NCBI RefSeq assembly: GCF_040812015.1
Contig: NZ_JBFNXJ010000015.1
Coordinates: forward strand, 1 to 64,000
Origin: Chitinivorax sp. PXF-14
GTDB taxonomy: Bacteria; Pseudomonadota; Gammaproteobacteria; Burkholderiales; SCOH01
Direction of reading: 5' to 3'
DNA: 64,000 nucleotides
Shown: in pieces, positions 27,465-36,397 of the stretch
How positions within the stretch are numbered: the stretch's first letter is position 1
Layout of the letters: each line of letters opens with the position of its first letter
Notes under the pieces: model-generated
What the model was told of the DNA's origin: nothing
Databases searched by the model: none
Seen by the model: the letters and a program-made list of their open reading frames with translations, nothing else
Made by a program: the position numbers and the translations under genes

Positions 27465-28922
27465 ATGCGTCTACTCACTACCCTAGTCCTGCTCGCCTGC
27501 TTCAGCTGGCGCGCCACCCTGGCCGACGGCCTGCCCGACCTCGGCGACTCCTCGCAAAGCACGATGTCCACCCAGCAAGAGCGCCAGCTCGGCGAGAGCG
27601 TGATGCGCCAGTTCCGCGCCAGCGAGAATTTCGTACGCGATCCCGATGTCAGCCAGTACCTCAACACGCTCGGCTACAAGCTCGCGTCGAACAGCCAGGA
27701 CCCGACCATCCCCTTCGAGTTCTTCGCGCTCAAGGACCGCTCGATCAACGCCTTCGCACTGCCGGGCGGCTTTGTCGGCATCCACACCGGCCTGCTGCTG
27801 ACCGCACAAAGCGAATCGGAGCTGGCCTCGGTGCTTGGCCACGAAATCTCGCACGTCACCCAGCACCACCTGGCGCGGCAGATGGAATTGCAAAGCCGGC
27901 TGACCCTGCCGATGCTGGCGGCGTTCGCGCTCGCCATCCTCGCCGCGCAGCGCAGCGGCGGCTCGGGCGACACGCCGGTCGCGGCCATCGCCTCGGCCCA
28001 GGCGCTCGGTGCCTCGGCCCAGCTCGGCTACAGCCGCGACAACGAGCGCGAGGCCGACCGCCTCGGTATGCAGACACTCGAAAAATCGGGCTTCGATCCG
28101 CGCGCCATGCCGCGTTTCTTCGAGCGCATGCAAAAGGCGACGATGGCGCTCGACAACAACGCCTTCGCCTACCTGCGCACCCACCCGCTGACCACCGAGC
28201 GCATCGCCGACACCCAGGCCCGCGTCGACCTGCTGCCCTACAAACAGGTGCCGGACAGCCCCGATTTCTCACTGGTGCGCGAGAAGATACGCGTGCTGCA
28301 GATGGGCCCCAAGGCCGCCATCCAGTATTACAAGTACACGATAGACGAGCGCAAATTCAGCACCGAGGCAGCGGCACACTTTGGCTATGCGGTCGCGCTG
28401 ATGGAAGATCGCCAGTACGACAAGTCGCTGGCCGAAGCCGCCAAGGCCCAGGCGATGCTGACCCACCCCTATATCGACGAGCTGATCGGCGACACCCAGC
28501 TCGAAGCCGGCCGCACCAAGGAGGCCGAACACATCTACACCGAGGCGCTGGCGCGCTACCCGGACGTGCTGGGCCTGTTCTACGGCCAGGTCGAGGCGCT
28601 GCTGCGGCTCAACCGCCCCAAGCCCGCGCTCGACAGCATCAACCAGCGGCTCAACCTCACCAGCAGCGACCCGGGCCTGTATCACCTGCAAGCCCGCGCC
28701 TACTCGATGCTCAACGACACCGCACACGAGCACCGGGCCCTGGCCGAGGCTAACTGGTTCAGCGGCAACCCGCACGAGGCGCTGACCCAGCTGCGCATCG
28801 CCCACCAGGCCGCGAAGGGGGATTTCTACCTGCAATCGTCGATCGAGGCCCGCCAACGCGAAATCCAGGCAGTGGTGAAGGAAATGGATAAGGGGCAGAA
28901 TCGCCAGAAACCGCAGCAGTAG
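27465..28922 (+). CDS. bepA: M48 metalloprotease/TPR protein, BepA-like
   Basis: A 485-aa periplasmic protease and chaperone for outer-membrane protein assembly. It has a signal peptide of about 20 residues (cleaved after TLA), the zinc motif HEISH at residues 126-130 with the third ligand in NEREADRLG near 196, and C-terminal TPR helices from about 310. The start at 27465 is the first that gives a signal peptide; the open frame extends far upstream through antisense of moaC. A strong terminator follows 19 nt after the stop. Confidence 0.92.
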   Translation: MRLLTTLVLLACFSWRATLADGLPDLGDSSQSTMSTQQERQLGESVMRQFRASENFVRDPDVSQYLNTLGYKLASNSQDPTIPFEFFALKDRSINAFALPGGFVGIHTGLLLTAQSESELASVLGHEISHVTQHHLARQMELQSRLTLPMLAAFALAILAAQRSGGSGDTPVAAIASAQALGASAQLGYSRDNEREADRLGMQTLEKSGFDPRAMPRFFERMQKATMALDNNAFAYLRTHPLTTERIADTQARVDLLPYKQVPDSPDFSLVREKIRVLQMGPKAAIQYYKYTIDERKFSTEAAAHFGYAVALMEDRQYDKSLAEAAKAQAMLTHPYIDELIGDTQLEAGRTKEAEHIYTEALARYPDVLGLFYGQVEALLRLNRPKPALDSINQRLNLTSSDPGLYHLQARAYSMLNDTAHEHRALAEANWFSGNPHEALTQLRIAHQAAKGDFYLQSSIEARQREIQAVVKEMDKGQNRQKPQQ

Positions 28923-28941
28923 CCCTCATCCAGACGAAAGA

Positions 28942-28971
28942 AACGGCACCGCTGACGGTGCCGTTTTTTTG
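28942..28971 (+). terminator. Intrinsic terminator after bepA
   Basis: A 10-bp perfect stem AACGGCACCG/CGGTGCCGTT with a 4-nt loop, followed by seven T residues. It ends bepA transcription just before the convergent oxidoreductase gene. Confidence 0.92.
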
Positions 28972-28984
28972 TGCCTGCGGCCGC

Positions 28985-29626
28985 TCAATACGCCGCAGTA
29001 AAGCGGCGGCGGATGTGTTTTGGCTGCTCGATTTCGTCGATGATGGCCATGGCCAGATCGGCGGTGCTGATCCCGGCGGGGCCGTTGTCGCCCATCAGCA
29101 CCTCGTCCTCACCCAGGCGGTAGTGGCCGCGGCGCTCGCCGGGCTCGAGCATGACGGCGGGTGAGACGAAGCTCCAGTCGAGGTCGGTATCCTGCTTGAT
29201 CAGATTGAGCGCCTCGCGCGCGCCGAGCGCGCCCTGCTTCCACTGCTCGGGGAACTCGGGCGTATCCACCAGTTGCACGCCCGGCGCGATGAACAGGCTG
29301 CCGGCGCCGCCGACCACGAGCAGGCGCCTGACGCCGGCCTGCTTGACGCCGGCCGTGATCGCCTGCGAGCCCTTGACGTGCTTGGCGTAGATGTCCGCAT
29401 CGCCCCAGCCCGGATTGAAGGCGCTGATCACCGCATCGTGGCCGGCCACGGCCTGCGCCACCTGGGCCGGATCGTAGACATCGGCCGCGAGGCCGGTGAG
29501 GTTGGCGTGGGTGGCCAGCTTCTCCGGGTGGCGCACGATGGCGGTGACATGGTGGCCGCGTGCGAGCGCTTCGGCGAGGATGGCGGAACCGACATAACCG
29601 GTGGCACCGATGAGGGCGAGTTTCAT
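28985..29626 (-). CDS. NAD(P)-binding oxidoreductase, atypical SDR
   Basis: A 213-aa single-domain Rossmann protein: [15 protein letters not shown] at the start is the GxxGxxG nucleotide-binding loop, then [11 protein letters not shown] and [10 protein letters not shown]. It resembles the NmrA-like/YwnB group, which often lacks the classical catalytic Tyr-x-x-x-Lys; I do not see that motif here. It could be a redox sensor or reductase. Single gene between bepA (convergent) and a GGDEF gene on the same strand. Confidence 0.85.
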   Translation of the reverse strand: MKLALIGATGYVGSAILAEALARGHHVTAIVRHPEKLATHANLTGLAADVYDPAQVAQAVAGHDAVISAFNPGWGDADIYAKHVKGSQAITAGVKQAGVRRLLVVGGAGSLFIAPGVQLVDTPEFPEQWKQGALGAREALNLIKQDTDLDWSFVSPAVMLEPGERRGHYRLGEDEVLMGDNGPAGISTADLAMAIIDEIEQPKHIRRRFTAAY

Positions 29627-29736
29627 GAGGGGCTCCTGTGAGCGGGTTGCGATGGAGCCATCTTAGGCGGCTTGATTGTCCAGATAAACAGATCAATCAA
29701 CAAAACACCGTCAATCAAAAGCAAACAATAGTCGCG

Positions 29737-32283
29737 TCAGAGGTGTGTCGAGAAGAAGGCGTAGCGATTCTTGCCGCCGCGCTTCGCCAGATACATCGCC
29801 GCGTCGGCATTGGCGAGCAGGGTGGCGGGATTGTCGCCATCCTCGGGGTAGATGGCGATGCCGACGCTGGCCGAGACATTCACCTGCCGGCCACCGACGG
29901 TGATCGGCAGGCGCAGCTCGTCCACCGCGCGGGCAGCGGTGTGCTTGACCATATCGGGCTCGACGATGTCTTCGAGCAGCATCAGGAACTCATCCCCGCC
30001 GAGCCGGCACACCGTGTCGTTCTTGCGCACACAGTCGCGCAAGCGGCCCGCCACCACTTTGAGCAGCAAATCGCCCGCCTCGTGGCCGAACTGGTCGTTG
30101 ACCGGCTTGAAGCCGTCGAGGTCGATGAACAGGATGGCGAAATGGCGGCCGCTGCGCTCCGATTGCAGGAACAGGTGGTTGAGCCGGTCCTGGAACAGGT
30201 TGCGGTTGGGCAGCTTGGTCAGCGGGTCATAGTTTGCCTTGGCACGATATTCGGCCTCAGCCTCCTTGAGCTGGGTGATGTCGGCCAGCACCGCCACGTA
30301 TGATGCGGAGACACTGTCGTTGCCGGGCAGCACGCTGAGCGACACCAGCTCGTTCAGGATACTGCCGTTGGCACGCCTGAGCGACATCTCACCCTGCCAG
30401 CGCCCAGTGTCGGCCAGGGACGAGGTCTGAGCGGTGAAAAACACATCGTCGTGCAGGCCCTCGCACAGGCTGCGGATCGACCGCCCGACCAGCTCCCGCA
30501 CGGGATAGCCGCACAGCTGCAGAAAGGCCGGATTGACGCTGCGGATGGTGCCGTCGACCTCGAGGATGACGATACCTTCGAGCGCCACCTCGTAGATCTT
30601 GGCGGCTTCGCGCAACTGCGCCTCGGCGGCCTTGCGCTCCGAGATGTCGCGCGCCAGCGACACCATCAGCCGCTCCGCCCCGACACAGAACGAGCTGGTC
30701 GAAATTTCGACCAGCTTGTCCTTACCATTGGGCAGGTGCAGCATCAGCTCGGCCCAGGCCACGGTCTGGTCGCTCTCGTTCAACTCCGCCAGTCGCTGCG
30801 CGGTGACGGGCAGGTAGTCGGCGTGGATGAATTCCATGCAGTTGTGGCCGATCACCACCGCCGGGCTGAGCACTTCGAGCAGCTCGGCCGCGCGCCAGTT
30901 GGCGGACTGGAATACCTGCTCCTTGTGCAGGAACACGGCCTCGGGCATCAGCTCGATCAGCCGCCGGCTGCGCTCCTCGCTCAACTGCAGGTCGAGCTCG
31001 GCCTGCTTGCGCTGGGTGATGTCGCGCGACACCAGCACCAGCTCACCGCCACTGCCCGCCAGCCGGCGGCTCGCGCTCGCCTCGAGCCAGACGGGGTGCC
31101 CCTTGCGGTGGCGCATGCGGAACACGATGTCGCCGCCCAGGTCGCCACTGCGCAGGTGCTGCAGGGCGCGGGTCAGGCTGCTGACATCATCGGCGTGGCA
31201 CAGCTCGGTCAGCGTGTGGTTGAGCATCTGCCCCTGGGTATAGCCGAGCAGCAGCTCGCAGGCAGGCGAGACGAACAGGAAGGTGCCGTTGGCATCGTGG
31301 CGCGAGATCATGTCGCGCGACAGCTCGGACAGCTCGCGGTAACGGTGCTCGCTGGCGGCGAGCCGCGCCGTCAGGCGGCTGCGCTCGCTCAGGCTGGCCC
31401 CCAGCAGCAGCGCCGACATCGAGGTGAACAGCAGCAGCACCTCGAAGAAGCGCAAGGAGGATTCGGCATCGATACTGGCCTGGTAGCCATACGCCATGGC
31501 AACGCAGATCGACGTCGCCATCACCAGCACCGCCAGCACCGATTCGCGCAGCCCCAGCCGCAGCCCGGTCCAGATCAGCACGGGGAACAGCGTGAAGAAC
31601 ATCGGTACGTCGAAATAACTGCGCACCGGGCCGAACGTGATCACGTAGCTGAGCGCCACCACGGCAAGCTGCGACGCCACGAAATCCGCCCAGTACGCCG
31701 GCCGCCATTGCCTCAGCGGCACCCGCCCATAGGACAGCAGCAGGGGCGCGATCACCAGCATGCCGGTGAAATCGCCGAGAAACCAGGTCGTCCAGCCGTT
31801 CGCCATGCCGGCACTGGGCAACAGCCCCCACAGCAAGAGCGTTGCGATCGCGATGCTGGTGCCGATGAAGCAGCCGATGCCCGCGGCGACGGCGAAACGC
31901 ACCACGCTCGCCGGGCTGCCGAGGCCGGGGTCGAAACGCGGGCCCATACGCTCGAGCCACAGGGCCGGCAGCCAGGCTTCCAGCGTGGCGCCGCAGGCCA
32001 CCATGAGGCTGGCGAACAGATTGCCGGATATCCACAGATTGATCGCCAATGAGCCCAGCAGCACACCGGGCCACAGGTGCCGCCCGCCGAGCAGCAGGCA
32101 GCCGATGGCAATACCCGAGGGCGGCCACAGATAGCTGATCTGTGCATTATTGATGGAGCCCAGCGACAGCCCAAGCAAGCCCGAGGTCAGGTAGGCAATC
32201 GCGATGATCGCCATGCGCATGCCCTGCGGCCAGGTTGTGGTCATAGTCGCGGGAGAGGAGGAACGATAGCCCACACGTTGCAC
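29737..32283 (-). CDS. MASE1-PAS-GGDEF membrane sensor
   Basis: An 848-aa protein. Residues about 20-310 are a MASE1 integral-membrane sensor with eight or more helices (ISYLWPPSGIAIGCLLLGG is its signature). Three PAS-like regions follow (HRYRELSELSRDMISRHD, ERSRRLIELMPEAVFLH, AKIYEVALEGIVILEVDG), then a GGDEF domain with LGGDEFLML. RKND before it preserves the RxxD inhibitory site. No EAL domain is present, so it should synthesise c-di-GMP. The start is GTG at 32283, with ATG codons at 32244 and 32220 as alternatives; none has a strong ribosome site. Confidence 0.9.
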   Translation of the reverse strand: MQRVGYRSSSPATMTTTWPQGMRMAIIAIAYLTSGLLGLSLGSINNAQISYLWPPSGIAIGCLLLGGRHLWPGVLLGSLAINLWISGNLFASLMVACGATLEAWLPALWLERMGPRFDPGLGSPASVVRFAVAAGIGCFIGTSIAIATLLLWGLLPSAGMANGWTTWFLGDFTGMLVIAPLLLSYGRVPLRQWRPAYWADFVASQLAVVALSYVITFGPVRSYFDVPMFFTLFPVLIWTGLRLGLRESVLAVLVMATSICVAMAYGYQASIDAESSLRFFEVLLLFTSMSALLLGASLSERSRLTARLAASEHRYRELSELSRDMISRHDANGTFLFVSPACELLLGYTQGQMLNHTLTELCHADDVSSLTRALQHLRSGDLGGDIVFRMRHRKGHPVWLEASASRRLAGSGGELVLVSRDITQRKQAELDLQLSEERSRRLIELMPEAVFLHKEQVFQSANWRAAELLEVLSPAVVIGHNCMEFIHADYLPVTAQRLAELNESDQTVAWAELMLHLPNGKDKLVEISTSSFCVGAERLMVSLARDISERKAAEAQLREAAKIYEVALEGIVILEVDGTIRSVNPAFLQLCGYPVRELVGRSIRSLCEGLHDDVFFTAQTSSLADTGRWQGEMSLRRANGSILNELVSLSVLPGNDSVSASYVAVLADITQLKEAEAEYRAKANYDPLTKLPNRNLFQDRLNHLFLQSERSGRHFAILFIDLDGFKPVNDQFGHEAGDLLLKVVAGRLRDCVRKNDTVCRLGGDEFLMLLEDIVEPDMVKHTAARAVDELRLPITVGGRQVNVSASVGIAIYPEDGDNPATLLANADAAMYLAKRGGKNRYAFFSTHL

Positions 32284-32385
32284 CGACCCGATTCCGATAA
32301 ACCATTATAGGCGCGGGATTCCGCCGGTCGGCAAGCGTTTGGCGGCGGGCGTGCCCGGCCGCGTATATAAGTTGCGCCAGATACG

Positions 32386-32413
32386 ACAAACGCCCGATGC
32401 ATCGGGCGTTTGT
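32386..32413. terminator. Symmetric hairpin after the crotonase gene
   Basis: A 13-bp perfect inverted repeat (ACAAACGCCCGAT/ATCGGGCGTTTGT) with a 2-nt centre. It has little T-run on either side but lies 22 nt past the crotonase stop, so it probably ends that operon. Confidence 0.6.
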
Positions 32414-32434
32414 GGGGCACAAAGCGGCCGGAGC

Positions 32435-33247
32435 TCAGTTGTGGAACTGGGCTTCGCGCTTCTGCATCGAGGCCATGATCGCCTCCTGAATGTCGGCCGA
32501 CATCAGCATGGCGGCGTTCCAGCCGGCGACGAAGGTCAGCCCCTCGGCCACCGAGTGGTCACGCGAGTAGTTGAGCACTTCCTTGGTGCCGCGCACCGAC
32601 ACCGGCGACTTCTTGGCGATGCTGGCGGCCATGGCCATCACCTCGCTCATCATCGTCTCGCGGTCGGCGAAGCAGCGGTTGACCAGGTTGATGCGCTCCG
32701 CCTCCTGGCCCGACACGTTGCGGCAGGTAAAGGCCAGCTCGCGCGCCCGGCCCTCACCGACCAGCCTGGGCAGGCGTTGCAGCGTGCCGACGTCGGCCAC
32801 CATGCCGATATCGAGCTCCTTCACGCTGAAATAGGCATCTTCGCTGGCGTAGCGCATGTCGGCCGCGCTCACCATGTCGATGCCGCCGCCGATACAGGCG
32901 CCATGGATCGCGGCGAGCACCGGCTTGCGGCAGCGTTCGAGCGAGCTCAGGCAATCCTGCATGTCGAGGATCAGGCGGCGCAGCTTTTCGCGGCTGCGCG
33001 CCTCGCAGTCGTCGCTGATCATCTGTTTGATGCCCATCATCAGCATCAGGTCGATGCCGGCGCAGAAATTCTTGCCCTCGCCCGACAGCACGGCCACACG
33101 CGCCTCGGGCTCGGCATCGACCCAGTCGAAGGCGCGGCGGATGTCGTGCCACATGGTTTCGTTCATCGCGTTGGACTTGTCCGCGCGGTTCAGCGCGATG
33201 TGGGCGATATGGTTTTCCAGCGTGATCTTGATGGTTTCGAGTTGCAT
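32435..33247 (-). CDS. Enoyl-CoA hydratase/isomerase family (dienoyl-CoA isomerase-like)
   Basis: A 270-aa crotonase-fold enzyme. The oxyanion-hole segments are KNFCAGIDL and AIHGACIGGGIDM, and SVKELDIGMVADVGTLQRLP holds acidic residues (Glu and Asp) in the spacing of delta-3,5-delta-2,4-dienoyl-CoA isomerase (ECH1). It would act on fatty acyl-CoA in beta-oxidation. It follows a DUF4442 gene of the same operon behind TetR, supporting an acyl-CoA theme. A role as plain hydratase cannot be excluded. Confidence 0.87.
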   Translation of the reverse strand: MQLETIKITLENHIAHIALNRADKSNAMNETMWHDIRRAFDWVDAEPEARVAVLSGEGKNFCAGIDLMLMMGIKQMISDDCEARSREKLRRLILDMQDCLSSLERCRKPVLAAIHGACIGGGIDMVSAADMRYASEDAYFSVKELDIGMVADVGTLQRLPRLVGEGRARELAFTCRNVSGQEAERINLVNRCFADRETMMSEVMAMAASIAKKSPVSVRGTKEVLNYSRDHSVAEGLTFVAGWNAAMLMSADIQEAIMASMQKREAQFHN

Positions 33248-33311
33248 GGGTCGTCCTTCTGTGTGGGGGTACGGAAGTTACTGCCTGAACCGGTTGAGTC
33301 GGCCTGCACGG

Positions 33312-33806
33312 CTAATCGCGCTTCTTGGGGATCCAGGCCCAGATCATCTCGCACTGGATCGGCGATTCGCCCGAGTCGTCGGTGATGGTGACGGGCACCG
33401 TGACCTCGCCTTTTTCCTCGCTGACGATGGCCCGGATCTGCTCTGGGCGCAGCTGCGCGACGGCCTTCATATTGCCCTGGGCGCGCTTGAGGTAATCGAC
33501 GCGCAGGGTCTTGATCAGCGGCAGCTTGTCGTCCGGCAGGTGCATGCCGACCGCAAAGCCGGTCGCGGTCTCGGCCAGGAGCGCCATGGCGGCGGCGTGC
33601 ACGCCCTTGATGTGGTTCTGCACGCGGCGGCGGTTCTTGATGCTGACCACCACGCGCTGCGGCGATACCTCTTCGAACCTGAGCCTGGCGGTGCCCAGAA
33701 ACGGCACCACATTGCCCAGCAGGAAGGTCTGCAGACCTTGCCTGAGGCCGCCCGGCAGGCCCTCTAACTTGCCGACGAGGCGGCTCATCTGGTTGGATGT
33801 GGACAT
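33312..33806 (-). CDS. DUF4442 hotdog-fold protein (thioesterase-like)
   Basis: A 164-aa protein matching the DUF4442/PaaI-like hotdog thioesterase family: VSPQRVVVSIKNRRRVQNH, then GVHAAAMALLAETATG and LPLIKTLRVDYLKRA. Members hydrolyse or bind acyl-CoA. It stands between ynfA and the crotonase on one strand, with 41-nt and 64-nt gaps, in a TetR-headed cluster. Its substrate is unknown. Confidence 0.85.
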   Translation of the reverse strand: MSTSNQMSRLVGKLEGLPGGLRQGLQTFLLGNVVPFLGTARLRFEEVSPQRVVVSIKNRRRVQNHIKGVHAAAMALLAETATGFAVGMHLPDDKLPLIKTLRVDYLKRAQGNMKAVAQLRPEQIRAIVSEEKGEVTVPVTITDDSGESPIQCEMIWAWIPKKRD

Positions 33807-33847
33807 CTATCTCTCCCTGATCTAATCGATTTTTTGTGTGTTGCGAG

Positions 33848-34173
33848 TCAAAGCGGCCCACGCGGGGCGAACATGATGACGGCCATGCCCGCGAGCGTTA
33901 GCGCAGCACCGAGAGGTCCCACGGGGTCGGGCGGATGCCATCCACCAGCCAGAGCCAGAGCAGCGCAACGCTCACGTAGACACCGCCGTAGGCGGCATAG
34001 ACCCGCCCCGACGCAGCCGGGTGCAGCGTCAGCAGCCAGGCGAACAGCGCCAGCGACGCCGCGGCCGGCACCAGCAGCCACGCGGCCCAGCCTTGCCTGA
34101 GCCAAAGCCCTGGCAGGTAGCAGCCGACGATCTCGGCCACGGCGGTCAGCAGGAACAGCCCCAGCGTGCGCAT
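33848..34173 (-). pseudogene. ynfA: YnfA/UPF0060 small membrane protein, frameshifted near the end
   Basis: A small four-helix membrane protein ([39 protein letters not shown]). The frame starting at 34173 stops at 33898 after [10 protein letters not shown] (91 aa). The next frame continues with the expected fourth helix [17 protein letters not shown] to 33848. One missing base near 33908-33912 accounts for this: restoring it gives 108 aa, exactly the family length. Loss of the fourth helix would probably inactivate it, but a sequencing error in the C-rich stretch is possible. It starts 6 nt after the TetR stop. Confidence 0.82.
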
Positions 34174-34179
34174 GCGCCA

Positions 34180-34776
34180 TTAGCCAAGCTGCCCGCCGGC
34201 ACCGAGGCCAAGCCGGATCTGCTTGATGATGTCGTCGAGCACCGCAGACGAATCGAGCACGCGCGCCACCTGCAGCCCGCCCTGCAGCGCCGCCATGATG
34301 ACCGCCGCGCGGTCGCGCGCACGGCCCTTGAAGCGGAAATAGCCCTTCTCCAGCCCGTCCACGAGAATGCGCTCGCACCAGTTCAGCAGCTCTTCCATGA
34401 AGGCGCGCGTCTCTGTCTGCATCGGCTGCTCGAGCACGAGGAATTCGGCCGACAGCACGCCGGTCGGGCAAATGCGCTGGTTCTGGTCGTAATAGCGCAC
34501 CACCAGGTCGAAATACCATTCGAGCTTCTGCCACGGGTCGCCCGCCAGCGTCTCCTGCTGCGCCGTCCAGCGCGCGAAACGGCGGCGGTAGCGCTGGATC
34601 AGCGCCACGCCGAGATCGGTCTTGCTCGGGTAGTGGTAATGGACCGCGGCATTCTTCACGCCGAGCGCAGTCGAGATGTGCTGGTAGCTGAAGGCCGAGA
34701 AACTGCGCGTGAGCAGCAGCTCCTCCGCGGTATCCAGAATCAGTTTCTTGGTATCGGGTTTGATGGGGGCAGACAT
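34180..34776 (-). CDS. TetR/AcrR-family transcriptional regulator
   Basis: A 198-aa repressor. The N-terminal helix-turn-helix is SFSAFSYQHISTALGVKNAAVHYHYPSK, very typical of TetR proteins, and the C-terminal 140 residues form the ligand domain (ICPTGVLSAEF region). It heads a minus-strand cluster with ynfA, a DUF4442 protein and a crotonase. A perfect palindrome 13 nt before its start is its likely operator, implying autoregulation and ligand control by an acyl compound (inference). Confidence 0.92.
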   Translation of the reverse strand: MSAPIKPDTKKLILDTAEELLLTRSFSAFSYQHISTALGVKNAAVHYHYPSKTDLGVALIQRYRRRFARWTAQQETLAGDPWQKLEWYFDLVVRYYDQNQRICPTGVLSAEFLVLEQPMQTETRAFMEELLNWCERILVDGLEKGYFRFKGRARDRAAVIMAALQGGLQVARVLDSSAVLDDIIKQIRLGLGAGGQLG

Positions 34777-34789
34777 GCGATCGACTGTA

Positions 34790-34805
34790 CTTACTGATCA
34801 GTAAG
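34790..34805. promoter_or_regulatory. TetR operator palindrome
   Basis: CTTACTGATCAGTAAG is a perfect 16-bp palindrome, 13 nt upstream of the TetR start codon. It has the size and symmetry of TetR-family operators that match the TTACTGATCAGTAA type, common for fatty-acid and efflux repressors. Confidence 0.75.
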
Positions 34806-34854
34806 CTGTCAAATACTCGCCCCGTCGGGCGTCCGCCGGCTCAGCCCATGGTTG

Positions 34855-35448
34855 TCACCCAAGGCCAGGCGGGCCAGCGGCAGCTTCGGGCTTCGGGCTT
34901 CGGGCTTCGGGCTTCGGGCTTCGGGCTTCGGGCTTCGGGCTTCGGGCTTCGGGCTTCGGGCTTCGGGCTTCGGGCTTCGGGCTGCTCGCAGCGTACCGGC
35001 GAGCGCTAGCTGCGCGGCTGGGCGGCTGGGCGGCGGCGCGACGCTGCAGCTCGTCGGGCGCGACGTTCTCGATACGCGTGGCGATCCACCACTGGTTGCC
35101 GAACGGGTCGATCACGCCGCCGTTGCGGTCGCCGTAGAACTGGTCGGCGGGCTCCATCGTCGAGCTGGCGCCGGCCGACAGCGCTCGCCGATAGGTCGCA
35201 TCACAGTCTTCGACATAGAGATAGAAGGCAGCCGGCATAGCCGGCCAGCCCTCGCAGCAATCGGACAGCATCAGCACCGAGTCGCCGACGCGCATCTCGG
35301 CGTGGCGCACGCGGCCATCCTGATCGAGGCGCTCGAACACGCTGCCGCCGAAGGCTTGCTCGATGAAGCCGATCAGGCGCGCGGCACCGTCGACGATCAG
35401 GTAGGGTGTGACGCTGTGATAGCCGTCGGGGATGGGTTTCGCTGCCAT
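34855..35448 (-). CDS. VOC/PhnB-like protein with heptanucleotide-repeat tail
   Basis: A 197-aa protein. Residues 1-130 are a glyoxalase/bleomycin-resistance (PhnB-like VOC) domain: PDGYHSVTPYLIVDGAARLI, then HAEMRVGDSVLMLSD and FGNQWWIATR. The last 45 residues come from a DNA tandem repeat and read SPKPEAR repeated. PhnB-like proteins normally end near ENVAPDE, so the tail is an addition. The ATG at 35448 has GGAGG 5 nt upstream. The enzyme's substrate is unknown; the tail length and frame can change with repeat number. Confidence 0.83.
   Translation of the reverse strand: MAAKPIPDGYHSVTPYLIVDGAARLIGFIEQAFGGSVFERLDQDGRVRHAEMRVGDSVLMLSDCCEGWPAMPAAFYLYVEDCDATYRRALSAGASSTMEPADQFYGDRNGGVIDPFGNQWWIATRIENVAPDELQRRAAAQPPSRAASARRYAASSPKPEARSPKPEARSPKPEARSPKPEARSPKPEAAAGPPGLG
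34883..34980. repeat. Heptanucleotide tandem repeat (14 copies)
   Basis: Fourteen perfect copies of GCTTCGG (98 bp), lying inside the 3' end of the VOC gene. Since 7 is not a multiple of 3, each unit gained or lost shifts the reading frame; three units code 7 residues. This is the structure of slipped-strand phase-variable loci. Confidence 0.95.
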
Positions 35449-35640
35449 GGTGACCTCCATTGCCTGCGCGATGGGCCAGGCGGCCCATCGAGCTTCATTG
35501 TAGGCGGGTCTCGGCACTTGCCCCAGACATCCGTTTACGCGGAGCAACCGCCTGGGCCGCGAGCTTGACCAGCGGGGAGACAAGGCAAGTGGCAGCCGGC
35601 ACTGACAGCAGATATGCGCATGGCTGCGCCAGGCGACAGG

Positions 35641-36354
35641 TCAGCCCGGGCAGTCGGTGGCGCGCAGCTCGCTACCCTTGACGTCGAGCACGGCGCGGTT
35701 GAGACGGACGAGGCCGTCCTCATCCGGCTGCGCCAGCACGATGCGCGCCATCCTCACGCTCTCGCGCAGGCCGCTGCGCACGCCGCGCACGCCCTTGTCC
35801 TGCATGGCCTCGAGGCGCTGGCGCGCGGCCTCTTCGGTCGAATAGACGCCGAGCGACACCGCGTTGCGATTGGCGCCGGCATCGTTGACGATGAAGAAAT
35901 CCTTGTCGGCCAGGCCCAGCGTCTTCAGTTCGTCGGTGCGCTTCTGTGCGTCGACCAGGCTCTTGAACGGCGGCAGATAGACCCAGTAGCGCTTCTGCTC
36001 GCTCACCTCGGGCTCGCCCTTGGGCTCACCCAGCTTGAGCGTGGCGAGCAGCTGCCGTGCGCGCGACAGCTCGGCGGCCGGGATATGCTCCCAGCTCTGG
36101 CACTGGCCGGCATCGGCCGCCTGGGCCGGGCGCTCGGCCGCAGCCTGGGTGGCGGCGGGCGTCGTAGGGGGCGTAGCAGCAGGTGTAATGGCGGGCTTGG
36201 GCTTGGCCGTAGGCACGGCACTAGCCGGCAACAGCTTGACCTGCTCGGGATGGAATTCGCGCTGGTGGCTGTCCACACTCACCGGCTGCGACAGGCGGAG
36301 ATAGCCGAAAACACCGAGGTTGACGAGCACCAGGGCGGCAAACAGCCACTTCAT
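35641..36354 (-). CDS. SPOR-domain membrane protein
   Basis: A 237-aa bitopic protein: one N-terminal membrane anchor (WLFAALVLVNLGVFGYL), a long Ala/Pro/Thr-rich periplasmic linker (residues about 48-85) and a C-terminal SPOR-like domain (YWVYLPPFKSLVDAQKRTDEL, then VSLGVYSTEEAARQRLEAM) that binds denuded peptidoglycan at the septum. It lies after coaX in the birA-coaX-SPOR order seen in other betaproteobacteria. The 192 nt between it and the VOC gene hold nothing recognisable. Confidence 0.8.
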   Translation of the reverse strand: MKWLFAALVLVNLGVFGYLRLSQPVSVDSHQREFHPEQVKLLPASAVPTAKPKPAITPAATPPTTPAATQAAAERPAQAADAGQCQSWEHIPAAELSRARQLLATLKLGEPKGEPEVSEQKRYWVYLPPFKSLVDAQKRTDELKTLGLADKDFFIVNDAGANRNAVSLGVYSTEEAARQRLEAMQDKGVRGVRSGLRESVRMARIVLAQPDEDGLVRLNRAVLDVKGSELRATDCPG

Positions 36355-36397
36355 CGCGCGCGCTCCTTGGCCGCGGTTGGGCCTGCCTTTGCCATCA

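Noticed and set aside
30451-32052. A 533-codon plus-strand frame
   Set aside because: Antisense of the MASE1-PAS-GGDEF gene.
34883-34980. CRISPR array
   Set aside because: The unit is 7 bp with no spacers; it is a simple tandem repeat.
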